DNA of 20,126 nucleotides, taken from a virus. The stretch is from positions 1 through 20,126 of the IMG/VR virus record IMGVR_UViG_3300025141_001019. One strand, 5' to 3'. Made by a program: the position numbers and the translations under genes. This document shows positions 8,014 through 14,508 of this stretch, piece after piece (position 1 is the first letter of the stretch; each line of letters opens with the position of its first letter). The notes under the pieces are model-generated. The model searched no databases and was not told where the DNA came from. It saw nothing but the letters and a program-made list of their open reading frames with translations.

Positions 8014-9135
8014 TTAATTTGTACCCGGCTCATAAACAAGGCCAATCGAACCGCCATAATCGGTCCAATCGTCTCGATCATATTCAAAATCAGCTACGAA
8101 GTTGGCATCACCGAGTTGATGCGCATAAGCAACTGTTTCTTCAGGATTGTTCATAAAATACTCTCTTACGTTGCCGAGATAAGAGTTGGGGTCGGAATAG
8201 TCGGGTTCTGAAGCTTCAACTTGCCCCAGGCCAGTGCCCTGCTTATCAACTTCTGCGCCAGAGTCGGCGTCGAGCGTCTGATTTTGCTCAGCTGAAATGG
8301 CTCCATGGTCGCCTCCCGCTTCCAGTGGGTCGGCATTCTCAGCCCCAGCTGTTGCTTCTCCGGTGGCCCAGCCTCGGGTAATGGTTTTTGCTGTTTCTGA
8401 CGTTTGGGTGCCTCCGACGCCATATGGGAACTGTTGTGGTCCAAGCCATGTGCCACGATTATTTGCGTCATAGCCAACTTTATGTTGGTGCAGAACGCCA
8501 AAATCGAAGGACACCTCAATTAATTTTGGATATATTGTTGCTTTAAATTCGTCATATATACCAGCATCAAACTGGGGTGTGATTGTAAGCCCCCTAATAA
8601 CGCCTAATAGGCCGCCGCTTTTAGCATCTGCGGTGTTCCCCTCGTTAATCATATGATTGTGTTGCCAATGATCTGCAATTAAGTTTCCTAATTTTATCTG
8701 CACTAACGGCGGAGAGGTCATTGTGGTACCAATTTCATAGGGGGTTGTATAAGCCGGATAAGTGTATTTTGCCAGATACCCAATATTTTCTAAATTATCC
8801 ATCGCCTCCCACAAAGTAGAAGCTACAACTTGAAATGATATTGATATTGTGCGCGCGGTGCTTTTAAAAGTATACACAGGATCATTACGACCAAACATCT
8901 TTTCTTCTCCCCAGTCGGAATTGTAATTATCACTATAAGACATAATAAAGCCTTTAAAATTGATTGTCTGACTTGCGTTATATGAATATACGCTCAAATA
9001 TAATTGCTTAGATGCAGCATAGCCCGTCGATTGATCAAAAAACTCTGTTTGCGTAAAAGTGTTCGATGATGCATTTGAGTCTTGTACAACCTCAACATCC
9101 TCAACAGCAGTCGGATTCGTATCTTTAACAACCAT
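8014..9135 (-). CDS. Probable baseplate tail-tube cap/initiator protein (gp48/gp54-like)
   Basis: This is a 373-residue protein. The ATG at 9135 has AAGGAG 5 nt upstream. Residues about 40-240 form a beta-rich domain with FKGFIMSYSDNYNSDWG, then FGRNDPVYTFKSTARTISIS and a helix (ASTLWEAMDNLENIGYLAKY). I recognise this arrangement from phage baseplate proteins with a tube-like fold that cap the hub and start tube polymerisation (T4 gp48 and gp54 are the reference cases). Residues about 250-373 form an acidic, Gly/Ala/Asp-rich tail that looks flexible. The gene lies directly downstream of the tape measure and upstream of LysM and hub, which fits the order of baseplate genes in contractile-tail phages. 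The similarity is structural-pattern level only. It could instead be another baseplate subunit at the tube junction. Confidence 0.6.
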   Translation of the reverse strand: MVVKDTNPTAVEDVEVVQDSNASSNTFTQTEFFDQSTGYAASKQLYLSVYSYNASQTINFKGFIMSYSDNYNSDWGEEKMFGRNDPVYTFKSTARTISISFQVVASTLWEAMDNLENIGYLAKYTYPAYTTPYEIGTTMTSPPLVQIKLGNLIADHWQHNHMINEGNTADAKSGGLLGVIRGLTITPQFDAGIYDEFKATIYPKLIEVSFDFGVLHQHKVGYDANNRGTWLGPQQFPYGVGGTQTSETAKTITRGWATGEATAGAENADPLEAGGDHGAISAEQNQTLDADSGAEVDKQGTGLGQVEASEPDYSDPNSYLGNVREYFMNNPEETVAYAHQLGDANFVADFEYDRDDWTDYGGSIGLVYEPGTN

Positions 9136-9201
9136 TTTTTCTCCTTATTCTACACTAATAATACTTAGTTGTGAAACAAATTATTTAATCGTCTAACTGT
9201 T

Positions 9202-12200
9202 TTACCCAAGGCTCTTGGCCATGACCGTCTTCACAACTTTGCCCAAAACTTTCTTGTCGAGTTCGACCGTGACATTGATATTTATCGGCTTTCCGCCGGT
9301 TGCGCCGGCCATGGCGGCACCCATGCCGGGAGCGCCTGCACCTCCAGTGGCGCCAAAAATACCATCAATCAGCCCCGTAAGACCACTGGTCGATGACAAG
9401 GGTTCCGAAAGCATAACAGCGTCGTCTAAGACTTTTTGAAATCTAATGATTTTTTCTTCTGGAATTTCCTCAACTGCTCGGGCAATTTGCTTGATTCCAT
9501 CGGCTAGATTGCTAACTGTCTCTTCTTCAAGCGACTTAATTGTTTTAATCATCTTTATGAGTAGTTCGGCTGCAGCTGTATTGATGTCTATGTCAACATC
9601 AAGCTCAATCTCTCCATCATAGTCATCAGCCAAGCTGGCCAGCTCTTTCACCGCAGAAGTGAAATTTGGAAGATTTCCCTCACTCATCTTGCCTAAGCCC
9701 AGCAACATGTCGCCTAGGGCCTCTAGATCATCGGTCTTGATTACCGCGACAGCAAGACCGATCGAACCTAAGCCGAGGGCTACACTAGCAAGTCCGGCGC
9801 CGGCTAATATTAGACCTGGGCCGGCGAACCCAAGCTCGGCAAGGGAGGAGACCAGATCTGGCAACGTCTCCATTACATCAGTTATGACCTCACCTACGGC
9901 TGTAATTCCCGCGACTAAAGCATCAATAATGCCCAATACTGTGTCACTAATTATGCTAGCTAACTCTATAAATGTTTCTGACATGATGCCAGCAACTTGT
10001 ATCACACGATCAAAAAGGCCCAGAAGCGTATCGGCAACTATCTCAACTATCGGCTCAATTGCCTTCAATAATATCGCAAGACCTTCCGCCAAGATTTTGA
10101 CCGCATATGCTGCGATATACATTGCTGCTGCCGCGGCCAACATAACAGCGACCGCTATCCAGCCGATCGGTCCAAGGCCCCCGATTGTCGAGATCAGAGC
10201 AATCAAAATAACACCCATAACAGCCAACGCTATTACAACGCCTATTATTTGCCCAGGAGAAAGCTGCGCAAAGGCTTCAGCCATTAACGCAACGCCGGCT
10301 GCAGCTATATAAACAGCTATACCGACCGAAAGAACAACAAGTGCCATGGCCAACATTGCTGGAACAAGTTTTGTTACATTCTTAACAGATTTTTTGCTCA
10401 TTTTACTTATTGCATAAATACCGGCAGCAACTATGAACAAACCAATATATAAAGGTGGTGAAGATTTCTTAACAAATAACACCCAATAAAGCAATCCAAA
10501 AATGATAACCACTGCGGCAATTCCTGCCACAAGCTTCCAGCTGGATCTGTTAGAGGCTTCCATTCCAACAGCTGCGGCGCCGGTGCCAACGCCGGCTGCA
10601 GTGCCGGCGGTGCCGGTGGCGAAGAACTTGGCGGCCATTGGCCCAAGGGTGGCCGCCAGCTGCAGCCCTTGGATCCCAATAAGTACGAACATCAATATGT
10701 CTGCAGCGCCGGCGAGTTTATCGAGGCCGTCGTTCATCTCCTCGATGACCGGCTGGATATTGTCCATTGCTTCACCAAAGTTCTCCGCGCCAGACATAGC
10801 AGTAATTACAGCTTGATTTGCTTTTTCCTGACTCAGGATCGCCGCGTCTTGGACGGTTTTCATCTTCTTGGCTTCTTCTTTTTGTGCGACAATTTCTTCA
10901 GTACTTTGAGCAACGCCGCCGGCCATATCTTCATAATTACCATTCATCATTAATGCTAAATCACTAACGTCTGACAGACCCATTGATTCTGCAATTGCCT
11001 GCCTCTGATAATAAGCCATGGAGTCATATGACATGCCGGCTTGATCTAGGGAGTTTCTCATCATATCAAATCGCTCGGCCGGGTTTGTTGCCTCCATCAT
11101 GTCCATCGCACTGATAAAGTCGCCCCCAAGCATAGCATTTAATTTACCAGTTGATTCGGCGGCGCCTTCAAATGTATCAAACTGTTTTGTCATGCCTAGA
11201 ATTTTATCTACTTCCATTCCAGATGCCCGGGAGCGCATTTCAAGATCTTTAAACACTGTATTTGCCCGATTTCCAAAAACCGCCAATTGAGGTTCTAATT
11301 TAACAAAATCAGCCATCACCTTTTTGGGATCACCTATGGCGCGCCCAAATTTAAGCATCTCCTCAGAGGCTTTAACAGCCTCCTGGGTGCTCATGCCTTG
11401 AATTCTCTGCATGTTTTGTATCGCCTGGGCACTGTCCTCATATGCAACGCCAAGCTCGCCTGCAATTGCAACTTGCTCAATCATAGCATCTGTTTCTTCT
11501 TTAGTGGCTATGTTTAAAGTTGTCACGCTTCCATGCAATGCCCTGGTCGCATCTGCAACCTCATCATGCGAGGCGCCATATTCATTCAAAGCCTCAATGT
11601 TTGTGTACATGGAGTCTTTGAGATAATCTTGGCCGCCGGCTAACTTTAGAATCTCTTTGTGTGTCGCATCAGATTTCAGGCCATAGGCGACCAATTGCTT
11701 GGCTTGTTGGACCAGGATTTCGACGGCTTTCTGAGCAAGCCCTGCCAAAGCCATTTGTGCCATCTTCGCTCTTCCAGCTGCGGTGCCTAAAGCTTTAAAG
11801 CCGGCCACCGTTGCCTTAAGGCTGTTCTGCACTTTTTTCTGTTCTTTTACTGCATCCTCTGTGAATCCCAAAAAGGCAAACAAACCCTTATTTGCGTAGT
11901 CCGTCTGTTCTGCATGGTCCTCTATCGCTTCGGTGGTGTCCTTTAGCGCTTTCTCAAGGGCTACTTCCTGCGCGACTAAATTTTCGGTTACCTTACCATT
12001 CTCGTCTAGCAACCCTTCAACCTTGGTTAGGCTTTGAATATACGCAGCTTGCTCCTTCGTCAGCGCCTTGCCAGCGTCTATCGCGCTCTGCTGAGCCTCA
12101 ATAAGCCTCTTTACATTTACAAGTCGGCGTTCTTCGACTTCTGCAGTCTTGTCGCCCTCAGCTTGCAATTGCTTGAGCTGCTCAATTAAGGCGGCTGCTT

Positions 12201-12231
12201 TTGCTGCTTGTGCTTCGTAATCTTTTGCCAT
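9202..12231 (-). CDS. Tail tape measure protein
   Basis: This is a 1009-residue protein. The ATG at 12231 has AGGA 8 nt upstream, 10 nt after the previous stop. Residues 1-110 are a charged coiled coil rich in Ala, Glu and Gln, and residues 125-500 are long amphipathic helices. Residues about 510-830 hold many hydrophobic helices (for example 568-587, 594-609, 622-650, 661-681 and 690-708), typical of tape measures that insert in the host inner membrane during DNA ejection. The C-terminus is Gly/Ala-rich and ends in a basic amphipathic stretch including ININVTVELDKKVLGKVV. Tape measures set tail length inside the tube, at roughly 0.15 nm per residue. This would predict a tail near 150 nm if the whole chain spans it. 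Its position after tube and assembly genes and before baseplate genes is canonical (compare T4 gp29). Confidence 0.92.
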   Translation of the reverse strand: MAKDYEAQAAKAAALIEQLKQLQAEGDKTAEVEERRLVNVKRLIEAQQSAIDAGKALTKEQAAYIQSLTKVEGLLDENGKVTENLVAQEVALEKALKDTTEAIEDHAEQTDYANKGLFAFLGFTEDAVKEQKKVQNSLKATVAGFKALGTAAGRAKMAQMALAGLAQKAVEILVQQAKQLVAYGLKSDATHKEILKLAGGQDYLKDSMYTNIEALNEYGASHDEVADATRALHGSVTTLNIATKEETDAMIEQVAIAGELGVAYEDSAQAIQNMQRIQGMSTQEAVKASEEMLKFGRAIGDPKKVMADFVKLEPQLAVFGNRANTVFKDLEMRSRASGMEVDKILGMTKQFDTFEGAAESTGKLNAMLGGDFISAMDMMEATNPAERFDMMRNSLDQAGMSYDSMAYYQRQAIAESMGLSDVSDLALMMNGNYEDMAGGVAQSTEEIVAQKEEAKKMKTVQDAAILSQEKANQAVITAMSGAENFGEAMDNIQPVIEEMNDGLDKLAGAADILMFVLIGIQGLQLAATLGPMAAKFFATGTAGTAAGVGTGAAAVGMEASNRSSWKLVAGIAAVVIIFGLLYWVLFVKKSSPPLYIGLFIVAAGIYAISKMSKKSVKNVTKLVPAMLAMALVVLSVGIAVYIAAAGVALMAEAFAQLSPGQIIGVVIALAVMGVILIALISTIGGLGPIGWIAVAVMLAAAAAMYIAAYAVKILAEGLAILLKAIEPIVEIVADTLLGLFDRVIQVAGIMSETFIELASIISDTVLGIIDALVAGITAVGEVITDVMETLPDLVSSLAELGFAGPGLILAGAGLASVALGLGSIGLAVAVIKTDDLEALGDMLLGLGKMSEGNLPNFTSAVKELASLADDYDGEIELDVDIDINTAAAELLIKMIKTIKSLEEETVSNLADGIKQIARAVEEIPEEKIIRFQKVLDDAVMLSEPLSSTSGLTGLIDGIFGATGGAGAPGMGAAMAGATGGKPININVTVELDKKVLGKVVKTVMAKSLG

Positions 12232-12241
12232 CTAAATAATC

Positions 12242-12592
12242 CTACTTAAACGGCCATTTCAGACCCGTTGCTTTTGTAAATTTGCTAATCGCTCTTTTTA
12301 ACATGCTTCCACTGGCATGTGTCCTAGGGTCGCTTAAACCGTGCTTTTTGTACGCATCAATATATCGCTTCTCTCTTCCCAACGCGCTCGCAAAAGCTTT
12401 AATTTCATGAGGCTTGCCTCGTACCTTAACTGGCAAAAATAAATCTTGACCATACATTCGTCTTAAAATTAATTTGGTGATATTTCCAAATATTCTTAAA
12501 AAGCTCTCATCTAACTGATTTTGACGTAATTTTTCAAAATCAATTACCATTTCGGTAATTTTGTCTTCTTGTAATAAATCTTTTTCTTGCAT
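12242..12592 (-). CDS. Small conserved-looking protein between assembly genes and tape measure
   Basis: This is a 116-residue protein. The ATG at 12592 has AGAGGG about 7 nt upstream. It is helical and basic, with no membrane segment. An N-terminal acidic helix (1-30) is followed by a stretch with FLRIFGNITKLILRRMYG (about 31-48), then GKPHEIKAFASALGREKRYIDAY-type sequence (about 59-82), and a C-terminus ending in TGLKWPFK. I associate this pattern (GREKRY, a HGL/DP turn and a terminal aromatic-PF-basic end) with small unnamed proteins next to tape measure genes in T4-like marine phages, but from memory only. Placement immediately before the tape measure (10-bp gap) suggests a tail assembly factor or chaperone. 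No catalytic motif is visible and the function is unknown. Confidence 0.7.
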   Translation of the reverse strand: MQEKDLLQEDKITEMVIDFEKLRQNQLDESFLRIFGNITKLILRRMYGQDLFLPVKVRGKPHEIKAFASALGREKRYIDAYKKHGLSDPRTHASGSMLKRAISKFTKATGLKWPFK

Positions 12593-12631
12593 ACAAGTGC
12601 CCTCTAATAGGTAATTAGTTGATTAAATGAA

Positions 12632-12662
12632 ATGAGCCATGACAAAAATCGTCTTGGCTCAT
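12632..12662 (-). other. Intergenic stem-loop 5 nt after a stop codon
   Basis: The 8-nt arms ATGAGCCA and TGGCTCAT pair perfectly. Inside them GAC/GTC can pair past one A-A mismatch, leaving the loop GATTTTT. The structure lies between the stop of the short overlapping-frame gene (12667-12669) and the 116-residue gene. No U-tract follows on the transcribed strand, so it looks more like an mRNA-processing, stability or pausing hairpin than an intrinsic terminator. Confidence 0.5.
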
Positions 12663-12666
12663 ATTA

Positions 12667-12918
12667 CTACTTAGTATATTTATTAGCTTCAGCTCTCGCA
12701 GATGGCGGCATGCGGGACATTCCTTGTCGTGATAGCTCATGTGAATTGCTACTATTTCCGCTTCTTGCCTCTTCTATCTTTTCATTTTCCTTCTTGAGCT
12801 GCTCAGCCAAGCGCTCAGTGAACCAGTTTCTCAAGCCAACCGGTAGGTTGTAGGCCTCTATAAAGCTCCAACCACCAACATATTTTAAATAGAAAAACTG
12901 TTCATAAACAGCCTCCAT
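12667..12918 (-). CDS. Short tail-assembly protein, probably also made as a frameshift extension of the gene upstream
   Basis: From ATG at 12918 the product is 83 residues. The same frame is open upstream to 12999, overlapping the end of the preceding gene by 74 nt. The natural-looking protein sequence begins at about FFGLSDKYMEA (before the ATG) and continues through EQFFYLKYVGGWSFIEAYNLP and LRNWFTERLAEQLKKENEK to a low-complexity Ser/Arg/Ala tail. The part encoded before 12943 (RRNWRFRLQR-type) looks like out-of-frame translation. The ATG lies 7 nt after the upstream stop, with only a weak AAGTGA as ribosome site, so reinitiation or a frameshift is needed to explain efficient synthesis. 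Aromatic-rich short proteins at this place, between tube and tape measure, are often the second half of a tail assembly chaperone pair. Coding is likely; the mode of expression is inferred. Confidence 0.7.
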   Translation of the reverse strand: MEAVYEQFFYLKYVGGWSFIEAYNLPVGLRNWFTERLAEQLKKENEKIEEARSGNSSNSHELSRQGMSRMPPSARAEANKYTK

Positions 12919-12925
12919 ATATTTA

Positions 12926-13801
12926 TCACTTAGGCCAAAAAAATTCCGTTGTAAACGGAACCTCCAATTGCGCCTCAAAGCCGCACTCCTCACATTCAAA
13001 TTCTTGCATCAAATCAAGTGTTGGGTTGAGCGCCTTATATGCTTTTCTCAAATATCTCGCATCAGAAGCTGGCATATTGTTAATTAAGTATTCAATTGAC
13101 CTTCTTGTCTTGTCACCATTTGCAGAAACGATTGTATACCTGAATTGGGCAGTTGCATTCTTCTCTGGTTTTTTATTTTTCTTTGTTTGAGTTGCAGCGT
13201 TGATAATCTGCTGTTCGTCGCGGCCGGTCAAAAGACGAACTTCAACCTGGACCTGGGTTTTTGGGAGCGTGACAAGAAACGTTCCATTATCGGTGCGTAC
13301 TATGTCATATTCGTCCGTGTCGTCACCATGATATATTTTTGCATCAAACAAGTCAAACTCGTTTTCCTGCTTTTCGCCGCATGCAGTGCAAGCCAATTGA
13401 GTTTTATACATATTGCCGTAGCCAGTAATTCTTGCGGAAACAAGCATTGCACTTTTATCTCCAACCAGTACTGTGTCTAGTTTAATTCTTTTGTCAGCAA
13501 CGATGTTAGACAAAAACCTGTCCAGCGCAATACCCTTCTTCAATAATGTCCTTGATGTCAGGATATCTTCATCTTTCGCCGTCATATGGCGAATTTCAAT
13601 ATGCTCTTGCATGTAAAGAGGGTGGTTTTCGGGATAGTATATCCCTTTTGATGGCAGTTCAACGAATTCTGTTGGAACCACAAATGATAATGGCGCGATC
13701 GCGCCGGCTTGATCCATTGCGGGAGTAGTTGGAGGAGGAGGTTCGGCAGCTGCATGCTGTCTTCGGGAACCGGTTCTGTCCTCATTATTTCTTTTCGGCA
13801 A
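12926..13801 (-). CDS. gp26: gp26-type baseplate/tail assembly protein with CxxC pairs, TTG start
   Basis: This is a 291-residue product. It starts with TTG at 13801, which has AGAGAGG (13808-13814) 6 nt upstream. No ATG precedes it before an in-frame stop about 8 codons upstream, and the next ATG (residue 29) has no ribosome site. Residues 1-35 are a polar, Pro-rich arm. From about 38 comes FVELPSKGIYYPE, then IEIRHMTAKDEDILTSRTLL, then a domain to about 260. I recognise this as the T4_baseplate (T4 gp26) family of distant T4-like phages. Two CxxC pairs, C138/C141 and C270/C273, could bind one zinc ion. The chain ends in TEFFWPK. It lies between tail tube and tape measure, the usual site of tail assembly chaperones. 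The baseplate-hub name comes from T4, and a chaperone role is an equally good reading here. The last codons hold a hairpin and seven-T run. Confidence 0.75.
   Translation of the reverse strand: MPKRNNEDRTGSRRQHAAAEPPPPTTPAMDQAGAIAPLSFVVPTEFVELPSKGIYYPENHPLYMQEHIEIRHMTAKDEDILTSRTLLKKGIALDRFLSNIVADKRIKLDTVLVGDKSAMLVSARITGYGNMYKTQLACTACGEKQENEFDLFDAKIYHGDDTDEYDIVRTDNGTFLVTLPKTQVQVEVRLLTGRDEQQIINAATQTKKNKKPEKNATAQFRYTIVSANGDKTRRSIEYLINNMPASDARYLRKAYKALNPTLDLMQEFECEECGFEAQLEVPFTTEFFWPK
12937..12965 (-). promoter_or_regulatory. Candidate programmed frameshift site (GGAGG, hairpin, seven-T run)
   Basis: Reading 5'-3' on the coding strand: GGAGG (12965-12961); then the perfect hairpin TTCCGTT-TAC-AACGGAA (12960-12944); then seven T (12943-12937); then GGCC. 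The zero frame reads GAA TTT TTT TGG CCT AAG TGA. Slipping +1 with tRNA-Phe on TTT re-pairs perfectly and continues GGC CTA AGT into the 12667 frame; -2 slippage gives the same frame with an extra Phe. The same element has the shape of a short intrinsic terminator, but it lies inside a coding end. Confidence 0.55.
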
Positions 13802-13807
13802 ATTACA

Positions 13808-13814
13808 CCTCTCT
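13808..13814 (-). promoter_or_regulatory. Ribosome binding site deciding a TTG start
   Basis: AGAGAGG on the minus strand stands 6 nt before TTG at 13801-13799. The frame upstream is closed by a stop within about 8 codons and offers no ATG or GTG start. The first internal ATG, 28 codons in, has no purine-rich site. The TTG start is therefore preferred. Confidence 0.6.
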
Positions 13815-13847
13815 GTTTTAAATGCCTATTGTTTAAATTGTTCTTTA

Positions 13848-14453
13848 TTATTCTTCGACCATGGCCGGGTCCCAAACGGTGTCCGAGACGGTGTCGCCCA
13901 GGTAGGTTGCGCTGGCGCCAGATGTGCCCTTCAGCGTTGCAAAATCGTAACGAAGCTCAATCTCAATTAGTGTAAAATCTTCGCTGTCGTAGTCTAAATC
14001 GCCAAACTTCATATCTTTAATCCAGGCGCCATTTAATGTCCATGTCTCAATTGGCGCGGCATCTGAGTCAATTTGTGTAATTACAACATCTCCTAAAGCG
14101 CTGACCGACCTTCCTTTAGAGATGGTTGTAAATTGAGCAGCATCCGGGCCAGAGGGAATATTATATCCAGAACTCGCGATAACATTAGCAAACGACGTTG
14201 CAATGTCTGGTGCTACTGGGTCAACAAGAGTGACGGAAACTGTATTCCATTCTACTTTACCCGGGTAGTAAAAAGTGTGATTCAAAAATTTATGTGGTGT
14301 TTCGCTTACAGTAAACGAAGGTTTGCTAACTTTTTTACAAAACCACACGGTGCCGCCTAGGCCCGTAAATTGCAGATGAAACTTATAAGCTCTTTTTGGA
14401 TCACGCGCAGCGGTAGTGGCGTCCCCATCTTTGTAATCTGTCCAGAATGGCAT
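13848..14453 (-). CDS. gp19: Tail tube protein (gp19 family)
   Basis: This is a 201-residue protein. The ATG at 14453 has AGGAG 10 nt upstream, 55 bp after the sheath stop. It forms the rigid inner tube through which DNA leaves the head. The sequence is beta-rich: AYKFHLQFTGLGG strand, KKVSKPSFTVSETPHKFLN with the conserved KP-F turn, YYPGKVEWNTVSVTLVDP, and near the C-terminus WTLNGAWIKDMKFGDLDYDSEDFTLIEIELRYDFA, which matches the closing strands of gp19-like tubes. It is somewhat longer than T4 gp19 (163 aa), mostly through a C-terminal tail (about 180-201) ending in VWDPAMVEE. Directly following the sheath gene is the standard order. The assignment is confident by both pattern and place. 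Confidence 0.9.
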   Translation of the reverse strand: MPFWTDYKDGDATTAARDPKRAYKFHLQFTGLGGTVWFCKKVSKPSFTVSETPHKFLNHTFYYPGKVEWNTVSVTLVDPVAPDIATSFANVIASSGYNIPSGPDAAQFTTISKGRSVSALGDVVITQIDSDAAPIETWTLNGAWIKDMKFGDLDYDSEDFTLIEIELRYDFATLKGTSGASATYLGDTVSDTVWDPAMVEE

Positions 14454-14508
14454 TTAACTAATTCTCCTGTTCATAAATATATAGTAACTTGATTGATTAA
14501 TCTTAGTA

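Noticed and set aside
9659-10312. Plus-strand 217-codon frame opposite the tape measure
   Set aside because: It is low-complexity (Ala/Pro/Ser/Thr-rich), as expected from antisense reading of Ala/Gly/Ile-rich hydrophobic helices; no ribosome site or protein-like motifs.
12676-12683. AATAAATA on the minus strand as a T4-type late promoter
   Set aside because: One mismatch to TATAAATA in an AT-rich coding end; similar near matches occur elsewhere, and no exact box was seen in the intergenic gaps I scanned.
12944-12960. Hairpin followed by seven T read as an intrinsic terminator
   Set aside because: The stem is short with only three GC pairs, lies inside the last codons of a gene, and genes needed on the same transcript follow. 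A recoding signal explains the overlap better, though partial attenuation remains possible.
12919-12999. TTG at 12999 as the start of a 110-residue protein
   Set aside because: Residues encoded before the seven-T run are Arg/Trp-rich out-of-frame readings of the zinc-pair region; protein-like sequence begins only at FFGLSDKY.
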